Assembly (NCBI RefSeq): GCF_900091955.1
Contig: NZ_FMDF01000145.1
Span: 165,619-229,618 of the forward strand
Direction of reading: 5' to 3'
Source of the DNA: Streptomyces sp. Ncost-T10-10d
GTDB lineage: Bacteria > Actinomycetota > Actinomycetes > Streptomycetales > Streptomycetaceae
Length of the DNA stretch: 64,000 bases
Positions 22,936 through 31,450 of this stretch are shown in pieces. Position 1 is the stretch's first letter, and each line of letters opens with the position of its first letter. Below the pieces are notes generated by a model. The model ran no database searches and was not told where the DNA came from. It saw nothing but the letters and a program-made list of their open reading frames with translations. Both the position numbers and the translations under genes were made by a program.

Positions 22936-23592
22936 GTGCCCGCCGAGTCCGTCGCCGAGCCCGAGCCCGAGATTCTCGCCGCCTTCCAGGCCGCCAAGGG
23001 CTTCATGCCGGTGGTCGAAGGACTCGCGCTGTACGAGGCCGCCGTCGCGGCCGCCGCGCTGGGGCTGCCGATCCTGGAGGTCGGGACCTACTGCGGGCGC
23101 TCCACCATCCTGCTCGCCGATGTCGCCCGGGCGGCCGGTGTGACGGCTCTCACCGTCGACCACCACCGGGGCAGTGAGGAGCAGCAGCCGGGCTGGGAGT
23201 ACCACGACCCGACCGTGGTGGACGCGGAGGTCGGCCGGATGGACACGCTGCCGACGTTCCGCCGGACCCTGCACGCGGCAGGTCTCGAAGACCATGTCGT
23301 GGCACTGGTAGGACGGTCTCCGCAGGTCGCGGCCGTCTGGGGCGGCAAACTCGGCTTCGTCTTCATCGACGGCGGCCACACCGACGAGCACGCGAACGGT
23401 GACTACGAGGGCTGGGCGCCGCATGTCGCCGACGGCGGGCTGCTGGTGATCCACGATGTGTTCCCGGACCCCGCGCACGGCGGCCAGGCTCCGTATCGCG
23501 TCTATCTGCGGGCGCTGGCCTCGGGCGCGTTCACCGAGGTCTCGGTGACGGATTCGCTGCGGGTGCTCCGGCGCACGGGGGCGGGGATCTGA
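22936..23592 (+). CDS. Class I SAM-dependent methyltransferase
   Basis: A 218-residue protein with motif I LEVGTYCG at 47-54, an acidic segment ALTVDHHRGS, and FVFIDGGHTDEHA further on. This is the arrangement of the CmcI/O-methyltransferase-3-like Rossmann enzymes that bind a divalent metal. The start is GTG 22936, with AGGAGG 5 nt upstream. It is followed 101 bp later by the amidase gene. The substrate is unknown; no biosynthetic genes adjoin it. Confidence 0.83.
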   Translation: MPAESVAEPEPEILAAFQAAKGFMPVVEGLALYEAAVAAAALGLPILEVGTYCGRSTILLADVARAAGVTALTVDHHRGSEEQQPGWEYHDPTVVDAEVGRMDTLPTFRRTLHAAGLEDHVVALVGRSPQVAAVWGGKLGFVFIDGGHTDEHANGDYEGWAPHVADGGLLVIHDVFPDPAHGGQAPYRVYLRALASGAFTEVSVTDSLRVLRRTGAGI

Positions 23593-23693
23593 GGGCAGCC
23601 GGATACGGCCCCGGTCGGGTGCGGGTCTCCGGGTCCCGGTCGGGTACCGGTGTTCGGACCGGTCGGTCCGAGGCGCCCCGATAGCATCGCGGG

Positions 23694-24632
23694 GTGCCGT
23701 ACGACGAGAGCGTTCCCCCCACCCCACGCCGCCGGCCCCTGCTCGCCGCCGCCGTGCTCGCAGCCGTGTGCCTGAGTACCGCTTCCTGCGGCGCGGGCGG
23801 TGCCGACGGCGGGACGCAGGCCCTGCCGGGCAGCAGCGGCAGCACCGCCGCGTCGCCGTCGGCCCCGCCGTCGACGAGCACTCCGGTGCCGGCGAAGACG
23901 TCCGCCTCCCCCGACCCGTCCGCGAAGCCGTCGAAGTCCGCGCCCGGCCGGGCGTCCGGGCCACTGTCCGGGAAGACCGTCGTCATCGACCCCGGCCACA
24001 ACCCGAACAACCGTCTGCACACCCGCGAGATCAACCGCCAGGTGGACATCGGCACCACGCACAAGGAGTGCGACACCACCGGGACCTCGACCAACTCCGG
24101 TTACGCGGAAGCCCGGTTCACCCTCGACGTGTCGCACCGGCTGCGTACGCTCCTGCAGGCGCAGGGCGCGAAGGTCGTGCTGACGTACGACAACGACCGC
24201 CCGTACGGACCTTGCGTGGACGAGCGGGCCCGGATCGGCAACGACGCCAAGGCCGATGCGGTGGTCTCGGTGCACGCGGACGGTTCCGCGGTCGGCAACC
24301 GCGGCTTCCATGTGATCCTCCCCGCGCCGGTCCGCGGAGGAGCGGCGGACACCTCAAAGATCGTCGAACCGTCGCGCGATCTCGGCACCCGGATCGCAGG
24401 TCTCTTCGTCCGCGATACCGGAAGTGCGCCTTCCAATTACGTAGGCGGAAATAGCGGGTTGGACATCCGCAAGGATCTGGGCGGACTGAATTTGTCGACC
24501 GTGCCCAAAGTGTTCATCGAATGCGGCAATATGCGTGACCCGAAGGATGCCGCCCTGCTCACCAGTGCGAGCTGGCGCCAGAAGGCGGCACAGGGCATCG
24601 CCGATGGCATCAGCAGCTATCTGAAGGGGTAG
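23694..24632 (+). CDS. N-acetylmuramoyl-L-alanine amidase (Amidase_3), exported
   Basis: A 312-residue protein. It begins with an Arg-containing N-region and hydrophobic stretch (RRRPLLAAAVLAAVCLSTASC); Cys at about 32 could be a lipoprotein cysteine, though the preceding TAS is an imperfect lipobox. A Ser/Pro/Lys-rich wall-spanning linker runs to about residue 95. The zinc amidase domain follows: VVIDPGHNPNN, a central Glu, SVHADGS and the catalytic Glu in VFIECGNM. It would cleave the bond between MurNAc and the stem peptide. GTG 23694 follows TAGCAT by 7 nt, suggesting a leaderless mRNA. Confidence 0.88.
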   Translation: MPYDESVPPTPRRRPLLAAAVLAAVCLSTASCGAGGADGGTQALPGSSGSTAASPSAPPSTSTPVPAKTSASPDPSAKPSKSAPGRASGPLSGKTVVIDPGHNPNNRLHTREINRQVDIGTTHKECDTTGTSTNSGYAEARFTLDVSHRLRTLLQAQGAKVVLTYDNDRPYGPCVDERARIGNDAKADAVVSVHADGSAVGNRGFHVILPAPVRGGAADTSKIVEPSRDLGTRIAGLFVRDTGSAPSNYVGGNSGLDIRKDLGGLNLSTVPKVFIECGNMRDPKDAALLTSASWRQKAAQGIADGISSYLKG

Positions 24633-24819
24633 CAAGAGGTAGTTCTGAGGCGAAATTGGGGGGATGTGCGTCCACCGTCCGGGCAGGGACACAACCCGAC
24701 CGGGCAGACGATAGATTCATCCGTACGATGGGGAGCCGCCCCCCGAGCTTCGCGCCGTGCCCGCCCTACCGGTGGCAGCGACGACCGCCCCGACGAGACG
24801 ATCGACTAAGGACCTTTAC

Positions 24820-25656
24820 GTGAATATCCGCTCCCTCACTCGAGGCGACGGCGTGGTGATCGGCGCAGCGGTGGTGCTGTTCATCGCCTCTTTCCTCGAC
24901 CTCTTCGGCTTCGATTGCCCTGCGGGCCTCAACTGCTCCAGTTACAACGCCCCGAACGCCTGGGACGCGCTCGGGGTCCTGATGAGCGTCTTCCTGGCCG
25001 GAATCATCGGTGCGGCGCTGGTCGTGGTGGGCCGCTCCATGCCGAGCCGCAAGGTCGTGGGCCTCGACCTCGGCCAATTCGGAGCCGCCTTCTGTGTCTT
25101 CGCGCTGTGGACGGCCCTCTGGACGACCATCGACGCCAGTGACGCGGGCGCCGGCATGATTCTCGGCCTGCTCGCGACCCTCGCGCTCGCGGGCGGCGCG
25201 ATCGCCACTCCGCTGGTCCCCGCACTCAAGGCCCCGCTGGCGGGCGCCCCGCGCCCGCAGGCCGTGCAGTCGCCGTACGGCGGCCAGCCGCAGCCCGGCC
25301 AGGGCTACGGCTACCCCGGCGCCCAGCAGCAGCCGTACGGGGCACAGCCGGGGCAGCCGCAGCCGTACGGCGCGCAGCCGCAGACCGGTCACCCGCAGCC
25401 CGGTCAGCCGGAGCCGCAGCAGGCTCAGCCGGCCCCGGCGGCCGGTGCGCCGGCCGGTGACTTCACGCCGTTCTGGTTCGCGGTGCCGGTGGCCCGCCCG
25501 CTGTACGGGGAGGACGGTTCGCCGTCGCCGATCGCCGAGTTGGCGCCCGGCACCTGGTACCTCGCGGTGGAGCAGCGCGGTCCGGGCCTCATCGCGCAGA
25601 CCCAGGACGGCCGTCGTGGTGTGCTCCAGGACACCACGGGCATCCAGCGCGGCTGA
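24820..25656 (+). CDS. Four-helix membrane protein with Pro/Gln-rich tail
   Basis: A 278-residue protein with membrane segments at about 11-28, 50-71, 84-103 and 111-131. A linker built of QPYGAQP-like repeats covers about 145-215, and a soluble C-terminal domain of about 60 residues (FTPFWFAVPVARPLYGED to the end) follows. The C-terminal module resembles short domains seen on other actinobacterial membrane proteins, but I know no function. GTG 24820 is chosen because AAGGAC lies 7 nt upstream and the protein then begins directly before the first helix. TAGATT at 24712 is a possible -10 for a longer leader. It is monocistronic, ended by the hairpin at 25679. Confidence 0.8.
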   Translation: MNIRSLTRGDGVVIGAAVVLFIASFLDLFGFDCPAGLNCSSYNAPNAWDALGVLMSVFLAGIIGAALVVVGRSMPSRKVVGLDLGQFGAAFCVFALWTALWTTIDASDAGAGMILGLLATLALAGGAIATPLVPALKAPLAGAPRPQAVQSPYGGQPQPGQGYGYPGAQQQPYGAQPGQPQPYGAQPQTGHPQPGQPEPQQAQPAPAAGAPAGDFTPFWFAVPVARPLYGEDGSPSPIAELAPGTWYLAVEQRGPGLIAQTQDGRRGVLQDTTGIQRG

Positions 25657-25678
25657 GTCCACGCTTCCGTAGCACGAA

Positions 25679-25715
25679 CAGCGGCCTCCCGCCCCTTCCG
25701 GGCGGGGGGCCGCTG
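25679..25715 (+). terminator. Terminator hairpin
   Basis: CAGCGGCC (25679-25686) pairs with GGCCGCTG (25708-25715). The inner CCCGCCC/GGGCGGG pairing continues the stem around CTTCC. It lies 22 bp after the membrane-protein stop. Confidence 0.75.
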
Positions 25716-25742
25716 CCGTACTCTCCGTCCATGCATCAATGA

Positions 25743-25759
25743 TCTGACACACCGTCAGA
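25743..25759. promoter_or_regulatory. TCTGAC-N5-GTCAGA inverted repeat, copy 3 (perfect)
   Basis: TCTGAC-ACACC-GTCAGA with both arms perfect, 19 bp before the oxidoreductase ATG and directly upstream of its ribosome-binding site. Binding here would cover the transcription start. No KstR-type box accompanies this copy. Confidence 0.7.
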
Positions 25760-25778
25760 AATGGTGGGAGGCAACGGA

Positions 25779-26786
25779 ATGCGGCTCGGACTCGCGCTCG
25801 GTTACTGGGGCCGCGGCCCGAACCCCGCCCATCTGGAGCTCGCCCGGGAGGCGGAGGAGCTGGGGTACGGCTCGGTGTGGACGGCGGAGGCCTGGGGCTC
25901 CGACGCGTTCACCCCGCTGACCTGGATCGCCGCGCACACCTCCCGCATCCGGCTGGGCACCGGTATCGCACAGATGGCGGCGCGCACCCCGACGGCGACC
26001 GCCATGCACGCCCTGACCCTCGACCATCTCTCCGGCGGCCGGATGATGCTCGGCCTGGGGCTGTCCGGCCCGCAGGTGGTGGAGGGCTGGTACGGGCGGC
26101 CGTTCCCGAGGAGCCCGCTGACCGCGACCCGCGAGTACGTCGACGTCATACGCCAAGTGCTCAGCCGTGAGGCGCCCGTTGAGCTGGACGGGCGCTTCCA
26201 CTCCCACCCGTACAACGGTCCGGACGCCACCGGTCTGGGCAAGCCGCTGAAGCCGATCACCCATCCGCTGCGGTCCCGGCTGCCCGTACTGCTCGGGGCG
26301 GAGGGGCCGAAGAACATCGCGCAGACGACGAGGATCGCCGACGGCTGGCTGCCGCTGTACTGGTCACCGTTGCGCACCGATGTGTACGAGGCGTCGCTCA
26401 CGGACCTGCCCGACGGATTCATGGTCGCGCCGATGGCCCGTGCACAGGTCTGTGACGATGTCGCCGAGGGGCTGCTGCCGGTGAAGGCGATGCTCGGCTT
26501 CTACATCGGGGGGATGGGGCACGCGGCGCGTAACTTCCATGCCGACCTGATGGCGCGGATGGGATTCGAGGACGAGGCGCGGCGGATCCAGCAGTTGTTC
26601 CTCGAAGGGCGCAAGGAGGAGGCGGTGCTGGCCGTGCCGGACGCGTTCGCCGATGAGATCTCGCTCGTCGGGCCCCGTCAACGGATCGCGGAGCGGATGG
26701 AGTTGTGGCGCAAGGGACCGGTGACCGATCTGCTGGTGACGGCACCGGACCCGCACACGCTGCGGGTGCTCGCCGAGCTCAACTAG
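25779..26786 (+). CDS. LLM-class (luciferase-like, F420-type) oxidoreductase
   Basis: A 335-residue TIM-barrel enzyme starting MRLGLALGYWGRGPNPAHLELAREAEE, with the SVWTAEAWGSDAF and LGTGIAQMAARTPT segments typical of F420-dependent LLM oxidoreductases of actinobacteria. These reduce or oxidise lipophilic or heterocyclic substrates with coenzyme F420. ATG 25779 is chosen because GGGAGG lies 7 nt upstream; ATG 25761 has none. It overlaps the convergent VOC gene by 8 bp. The upstream perfect TCTGAC repeat links it by regulation to the beta-oxidation operons. Confidence 0.87.
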   Translation: MRLGLALGYWGRGPNPAHLELAREAEELGYGSVWTAEAWGSDAFTPLTWIAAHTSRIRLGTGIAQMAARTPTATAMHALTLDHLSGGRMMLGLGLSGPQVVEGWYGRPFPRSPLTATREYVDVIRQVLSREAPVELDGRFHSHPYNGPDATGLGKPLKPITHPLRSRLPVLLGAEGPKNIAQTTRIADGWLPLYWSPLRTDVYEASLTDLPDGFMVAPMARAQVCDDVAEGLLPVKAMLGFYIGGMGHAARNFHADLMARMGFEDEARRIQQLFLEGRKEEAVLAVPDAFADEISLVGPRQRIAERMELWRKGPVTDLLVTAPDPHTLRVLAELN

Positions 26787-27351
26787 GCCGAGCCGGGTCC
26801 GTCGGCCAGCCCCCGGTGCCGACCGGCGCGGGACGCACCCGCCGTCGTGGCGCGGTGCGCTCCCAGGGCTGGGGGTCGGGGTACGTCAGGAGTACCAGCG
26901 TGCTGCCCCATGGGGTGCGCAGGTACGCGAACCGGTTGCGCTCCCCCGCTTCGGGGCCCGGCAGCGGCTGCGGCTGCGCGAGCAGCGAGGCTCCCGCGGC
27001 GACACAGTCCCGCACGGCCGCGTCCAGATCGTCGGCGTAGAGCGCCACATGCTGCCAGCCGAAGTCGCAGGGCAGCACCGGTGGTTCCCGGCGGGGGCCC
27101 TGGAACTCGAACAGCTCGATGCCCGGACCGTCGCCGGGAAGGGCCAGCATCCGGATCGCCAACTGCTTTGTGCCCGCCGGAACTCCGAGCCGCCGCTCGA
27201 CGTCCGGCCCGCCCTGCGGGTGGTCCTGGCGGCGCAGGCTGTCGTACAGCACCTCGGCGCCGAACGCCCTGGCAAGAAAGAGGGTGGCTGTCTCCAGGTC
27301 GGGGACCGTGACCCCGATGTGGTCGATGCCTCGCACGCTTGTGGCCGTCAT
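26779..27351 (-). CDS. VOC-superfamily (glyoxalase/dioxygenase-like) protein
   Basis: A 190-residue protein with two beta-alpha-beta-beta-beta modules. The first is at about 8-85 with metal ligand His11 (IDHIGVTVPD) and Glu (IELFEFQGP). The second is at about 95-155 with His (WQHVALYADD) and a Tyr/Thr end (WGSTLVLLTYPDPQ). The set fits a lactoylglutathione-lyase-like or epimerase-like metal enzyme; methylmalonyl-CoA epimerases are relatives. AGGAGCGG lies upstream of ATG 27351. It lies 4 bp after the PHP gene stop, so the two are co-transcribed. The substrate is unknown. Confidence 0.82.
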   Translation of the reverse strand: MTATSVRGIDHIGVTVPDLETATLFLARAFGAEVLYDSLRRQDHPQGGPDVERRLGVPAGTKQLAIRMLALPGDGPGIELFEFQGPRREPPVLPCDFGWQHVALYADDLDAAVRDCVAAGASLLAQPQPLPGPEAGERNRFAYLRTPWGSTLVLLTYPDPQPWERTAPRRRVRPAPVGTGGWPTDPARPS

Positions 27352-27355
27352 GGGT

Positions 27356-28435
27356 TCACCGCTCCTGTCCCGGGGCTGCGCAGACCGCCCCGTCCGCCCC
27401 GGAGCGGGCCCGCTCCGGGGTCGTGTCCCCGCGCGACCAGGCCAGCAGTTCGTCGGCCGACCACGTGGTGATGACGCGTTCCGCCGGTACGTGGCACTCC
27501 TCGGCGCGGGCGCAGCCGTGGATCTGCCAGTCCAGCTGTCCGGGCGCGTGTGCGTCGGTGTCGATGGAGAACAGGGTGCCCGCGGCGACGGCGCGGCGCA
27601 GCAGCCTGCGGGGCGGATCGAGCCGTTCGGGCCGGCTGTTGATCTCCACCGCCGTGCCCGCCTCCGCGCACGCGGCAAATACCTCGTCCGCATCGAACCG
27701 GGACTCCGGGCGGCCCCGGCCGGTGATCAGCCGCCCGGTGCAGTGCCCGAGGACGTTCGCCCGGGGATGGCGGACGGCCGCGAGCAGGCGTCCGGTCATC
27801 GGGGCAGCGTCCATCCGCAGTTCGGAGTGTACGGAGACCACCACGACGTCCAGCTGCTCCAGCAGTTCCTCCTCCTGGTCGAGGGAGCCGTCGGGGAGGA
27901 TGTCGCACTCGATGCCGGTGAGCAGCCGGAACGGCGCCCAGCCCGCGTTGAGCCCGGCGATCACGTCCAGCTGCCGGCGCAGTCGCTCCGGGGAGAGCCC
28001 GTTCGCCACGGTCAGCCGGGGCGAGTGGTCGGTGAGGACCGCCCACTCACGGCCCAGCTCCGCCGCCGTGCGGCCCATCTCCTCGATCGGGCTGCCGCCG
28101 TCCGACCAGTCGGAGTGCAGATGGCAGTCGCCGCGCAGCAGGGCGAGGAGGCTCCGGCCCCCGTCAGGGAGCGGGGCGGCAGCGGCCTCCTCCTCCAGTC
28201 GCTCCAGGTAGCCGGGCACTTCCCCGGCCACCGCCTCGCGTATCACCTGCGCGGTCTTCGGCCCGATGCCCCTGACCGACTCCAGCGAGCCGTCCGCCAC
28301 CCGCTGTGCGGCCTCGCCGTCCGTCATCGCCGCCACCACGTCGGCGGCCGTACGGAATGCCTGCACGCGGTAGGTGTCGGCCCTGCCGCGTTCCAGCAGG
28401 AAGGCGATCCGTTTCAGGGCGCGGACGGGCTCCAT
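27356..28435 (-). CDS. PHP-domain phosphoesterase with helix-hairpin-helix (PolX-like)
   Basis: A 359-residue protein. Residues 1-90 contain a helical region and a helix-hairpin-helix (SVRGIGPKTAQVIREAV) as in the N-terminal part of PolX DNA polymerases. Residues about 105-340 form a PHP metal-phosphoesterase with GDCHLHSDWSDG, TDHS, a central Glu in GIECD, SVHSEL and DTDAH. There is no polymerase palm. It probably hydrolyses a phosphoester in DNA metabolism. GGAGG lies 5 nt before ATG 28435. It heads the two-gene operon with the VOC protein. Confidence 0.85.
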   Translation of the reverse strand: MEPVRALKRIAFLLERGRADTYRVQAFRTAADVVAAMTDGEAAQRVADGSLESVRGIGPKTAQVIREAVAGEVPGYLERLEEEAAAAPLPDGGRSLLALLRGDCHLHSDWSDGGSPIEEMGRTAAELGREWAVLTDHSPRLTVANGLSPERLRRQLDVIAGLNAGWAPFRLLTGIECDILPDGSLDQEEELLEQLDVVVVSVHSELRMDAAPMTGRLLAAVRHPRANVLGHCTGRLITGRGRPESRFDADEVFAACAEAGTAVEINSRPERLDPPRRLLRRAVAAGTLFSIDTDAHAPGQLDWQIHGCARAEECHVPAERVITTWSADELLAWSRGDTTPERARSGADGAVCAAPGQER

Positions 28436-28550
28436 CGGCACCTCCACAGGGGCCGCCGGACACAACGGTCTGTCCTCTCCAGCTTGGCTCAGCGCCGCCG
28501 CGTCCGCACAGCGGACGGGGACCGCCCAGCGGGCAGCTGCCGGTGGGGGC

Positions 28551-29327
28551 TCAGCCGAACGCCGAGCGCTCCAGCCAGAAGTCCAGCAGTTCCGCGTCCC
28601 CCAGCACCTCGACCCGGTCGCTGTCCGGAGCGAGGCGCCGGTTGAAGACCAGCATGACGTCGGTGAGCGGGCCCCGCAGTGTCACGGTCGCCTTCTCGTG
28701 GGCGCGTCGCCAGGTGAAGCCGTCCTCACCGAGCTCGATCAGCCATTCGGCACCCGGCGCGTCCGTGGCGTGCAGATGGATCGAGCGCCCGCCGCCGCGC
28801 GGTCCGGCGGCCTCCTTGTCGCCCCCGGCCTGCACGAAGGCGACGATCTCCAGCCACTCCTCGATGGTGTCGGCGGCCAGCTCAGGAGCCACCTCGTAGC
28901 CGGACTTCGCGGTGAGCGCCGCGTCTGCCTGGTGGACGATCGTCTCGTGCGCCATGCGGCGTGCCCAGAAGCCCGTGCTCCGCTCCCACGCCCAGGACCA
29001 GACCTCCTGGTCCGGGCCGGCCGCCCGCAGCGCCTCGACGCTCCTCGCCGCACCGTCCGCCAGCCACGCGTCCAGCACGGCAGGGTCGTCGCCCTCGGGC
29101 CTGGACTCCGGCACCCGATCGTGCGGGACCACGTCGGTGGCCCGGGTACGTACGATCTCGCCCACCCAGCGGTGCGCTCCGCCGACGTGGACGGCGAGAT
29201 CGCGCAGCGTCCAGTCGGGGCAGGTCGGGACGGTCGCGTTGAGGTCTGCGTCCTTGATCGCCGCCCTCAACGCGTCGGTGCGGTCCATGATTTCGTCACA
29301 GTAGAGGTCGTGCGGGAGTGCGCTCAT
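28551..29327 (-). CDS. Maleylpyruvate-isomerase-family mycothiol-dependent protein
   Basis: A 258-residue protein with the DinB-like N-terminal four-helix bundle. The His residues TVPTCPDWTLRDLAVHVGGAHRW and MAHETIVHQADA mark the metal site of the maleylpyruvate isomerase family (TIGR03083 type). A C-terminal beta domain (about 165-255) is typical of actinobacterial members. These use or detect mycothiol; the reaction here is unknown. TAGGGT lies 7 nt upstream of the ATG and no ribosome-binding site is present, so the mRNA is probably leaderless. It is monocistronic. Confidence 0.85.
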   Translation of the reverse strand: MSALPHDLYCDEIMDRTDALRAAIKDADLNATVPTCPDWTLRDLAVHVGGAHRWVGEIVRTRATDVVPHDRVPESRPEGDDPAVLDAWLADGAARSVEALRAAGPDQEVWSWAWERSTGFWARRMAHETIVHQADAALTAKSGYEVAPELAADTIEEWLEIVAFVQAGGDKEAAGPRGGGRSIHLHATDAPGAEWLIELGEDGFTWRRAHEKATVTLRGPLTDVMLVFNRRLAPDSDRVEVLGDAELLDFWLERSAFG

Positions 29328-29368
29328 GACACGCACCCTAGTCAGACCGAGGGCCGGGATCCCATCGG

Positions 29369-29938
29369 TTATCCGCCGAGTTGCGAGCTGGTGGGCACCC
29401 TGTCCTTCACCTCGGCGCCCGCGCTCTTGCCCGCGTCCTTGATGCCGCCGATCACGCTCTCGAAGGCGCCGATGTCGCCCGCGCCCGCCTCGCCCTTGCG
29501 GAGCTTGCTGCCGAGCCCCTTGAGCGATTCGATGCCCGCCGTCAGCGGCGCGACCGCCTTCGACAGCAGCGGGTCGCCCTTGGCGTTGACCACCGCGGCC
29601 TTCAGCCGGTTGTAGGCGAAGCCGCCCGCGAGCCCGGCCTTGACCAGAGCGAACGTCCGTCCGTCCGCGCCCTTCTTGAACGTGCCCGCACGGTACGGCT
29701 TCACGATCCACTGGTATGTCGCACCGGCCGCGAGCCCCGCGTTTGCGACGAACCGCGTCTTGGCGAACTTCTGCGCCTCGGCCGAGGACGTGCCGCTCGG
29801 GGAGGCGGAGCTGCTCGCGGTCTTGCTCTCGTTGCCGCCGCCGCACGCGGTGGCGCCCGCCAGTACGGCGCAGGACAGCAGCAGCGACACGAGCAGACGG
29901 CGAAGCGGTACGGGACGGTTCACGGCGGAACTGGGCAC
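29369..29938 (-). CDS. Secreted lipoprotein of unknown function
   Basis: A 189-residue protein with a basic N terminus, a hydrophobic core (LLVSLLLSCAVLAGATAC) and a lipobox cysteine at about 32, followed by a Ser-rich linker. The mature part (about 55-189) is mostly helical and Ala/Gly/Lys-rich, with a repeated pattern around AGLAAGATYQW and AGLAGGFAYNR. I recognise no domain. GGGAGG lies 6 nt before GTG 29938. It is monocistronic and divergent from a small membrane-protein gene. Confidence 0.8.
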   Translation of the reverse strand: MPSSAVNRPVPLRRLLVSLLLSCAVLAGATACGGGNESKTASSSASPSGTSSAEAQKFAKTRFVANAGLAAGATYQWIVKPYRAGTFKKGADGRTFALVKAGLAGGFAYNRLKAAVVNAKGDPLLSKAVAPLTAGIESLKGLGSKLRKGEAGAGDIGAFESVIGGIKDAGKSAGAEVKDRVPTSSQLGG

Positions 29939-30089
29939 AGCGGGCCTCCCTGGCCGGGCGCATCACGACGATCTCTACGGTGAGTGACGCCTCTGGGCAC
30001 TCTCCTCAAGGCTCGCCCGGCCCCGGGCGGCGTGCCACTCGGGGCCGCCGTCCGGGTTTCTCCCGCCGGAAAACGGCAACCCGGAACCC

Positions 30090-30380
30090 ATGTCTCCTCG
30101 AACAGGAACGAGAAGCACCACCGCAGCACGTGTCATAGCCGTCGTGGCCGACCTCATGGCCTTCGTCATCGGCTTGTGGATCCTGATGTACCTGCTGGAG
30201 GCCAACCGGGGCAATGACCTGGTGAATGTCGTCCGGCACACCGCACGCTGGCTGGCCGGCTGGTCGTACGACCTGTTCACCTTCGACGAGGCGTGGGCGC
30301 GGGTGGTCTCCGGATACGGGCTGGCCGCCGTCGTCCACCTCTTCGTGGGTCACGCGGTGGCCGCCCGCATCCGGCACTAG
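30090..30380 (+). CDS. Small membrane protein (96 aa)
   Basis: A 96-residue protein with a basic N terminus, a strong membrane segment at about 14-38 (ARVIAVVADLMAFVIGLWIL), an amphipathic middle and a second hydrophobic segment at about 73-92. There are no catalytic motifs. Homologous small membrane proteins recur beside the glycosyltransferase/prenyltransferase-type cluster in Streptomyces, as far as I recall, but a function is not known. There is no good ribosome-binding site. The stop codon shares CTAG with the stop of the convergent toroid-protein gene. Confidence 0.7.
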   Translation: MSPRTGTRSTTAARVIAVVADLMAFVIGLWILMYLLEANRGNDLVNVVRHTARWLAGWSYDLFTFDEAWARVVSGYGLAAVVHLFVGHAVAARIRH

Positions 30381-31450
30381 CCGCAGCAGTCCGGTTCCAG
30401 CCCGCGCGGCAGCCGTTCGCCGCCGAAGACCGCGGTGGTCGCCTCGTCGCCGCCTAGCGCGGCCACCGCGAGGAGCAGCGAACCGGCGGTCCAGGTGGTG
30501 AGTTCCTCCGGCCAGAACGCCCGGTTGCCCTCGAAGACGTATCCCGTCCAGTACATGCCGCCGTCGGCGCGCAGATGCCGGATGGACTGGAGGATCTCCA
30601 GCGCCCGGTCGGATTCGCCCATCACCCAGAGCGACAGGGCGAGTTCACAGCTCTCGCCACCGGTCACCCACGGATTGGGCAGCACACAGCGCACCCCGAG
30701 GCCGGGGACCACGAAGCGGTCCCAGCTCTCCTCCATCCGCTCCTTGGCGGCCGCTCCGGTGACCGCGCCGCCGAGGATCGGGTAGTACCAGTCCATCGAG
30801 TAGCGGCTCTTGTCCAGGAAGCGTTCCGGATGGTTGCGGATCGCGTGGGCCAGCGCACCGGTCGCCAGTTCCCAGTCGGGCTGCGGCTCTTCGCGCCGTT
30901 CGGCGATGGCGAGCGCGCAGCGCAGTGCCTGGTGGATGGAGGAGCAGCCGGTCAGCAGCGCGTCCTCGACGGGGGTTCCGTCGGCTTCGCGCTTCCAGCC
31001 GATCTGGCCGCCGGGCTGCTGGAGCCGGAGCACGAATTCGACGGCGGCGTAGACCGTCGGCCACATCCGGTCGACGAACGCGTCGTCGCCGGTGGCGAGG
31101 TAGTGATGCCAGACACCGACGGCCACGTACGCGCAGAAGTTGGTCTCCAGACCGCGGTCGGTCGGCTGCTCCGGGTCTCCGTCGTGGTACGCGGCGTACC
31201 AGGAGCCGTCCTCGTTCTGATGCCGGGCCAGCCAGTCGTACGCACGTTCCGCGGCGGCATGCTCACCGGCCGCGTCGAGGGCCATGGCGGCCTCGGTGTG
31301 GTCCCACGGGTCGAGGTGGTGGCCGCGGAACCAGGGCAGCGCACCGTCCTCGCACTGCGCGGCGAGGAGGGCTGCGACGGTCTCGGCGGCCTGCTCGGCG
31401 GTGAGGACTCCGGGCAGTACGAGGTGTTCGGTCTGCTCGGGAGTGGTCAC
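30377..31450 (-). CDS. Prenyltransferase/terpene-cyclase-like alpha/alpha-toroid protein
   Basis: A 357-residue protein made of helical-hairpin repeats with RHQNEDGSWYAAY and similar QW-like motifs, as in prenyltransferase/squalene-cyclase toroids. It lacks the DxDD or DCTAE acid motif of the cyclases, so a glycan- or lipid-binding or modified role is possible. The CC near the C terminus (LEPDCCG) is distinctive. The GTGA junction at 31447-31450 couples it to the methyltransferase. The order glycosyltransferase / methyltransferase / toroid protein indicates synthesis or remodelling of a glycosylated lipid, which is an inference. Confidence 0.78.
   Translation of the reverse strand: MTTPEQTEHLVLPGVLTAEQAAETVAALLAAQCEDGALPWFRGHHLDPWDHTEAAMALDAAGEHAAAERAYDWLARHQNEDGSWYAAYHDGDPEQPTDRGLETNFCAYVAVGVWHHYLATGDDAFVDRMWPTVYAAVEFVLRLQQPGGQIGWKREADGTPVEDALLTGCSSIHQALRCALAIAERREEPQPDWELATGALAHAIRNHPERFLDKSRYSMDWYYPILGGAVTGAAAKERMEESWDRFVVPGLGVRCVLPNPWVTGGESCELALSLWVMGESDRALEILQSIRHLRADGGMYWTGYVFEGNRAFWPEELTTWTAGSLLLAVAALGGDEATTAVFGGERLPRGLEPDCCG

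Noticed and set aside
25300..25440. Tandem repeats CAGCCGTACGG-like
   Set aside because: They encode the QPYGAQP linker of the membrane protein at 24820 and have no independent structure.
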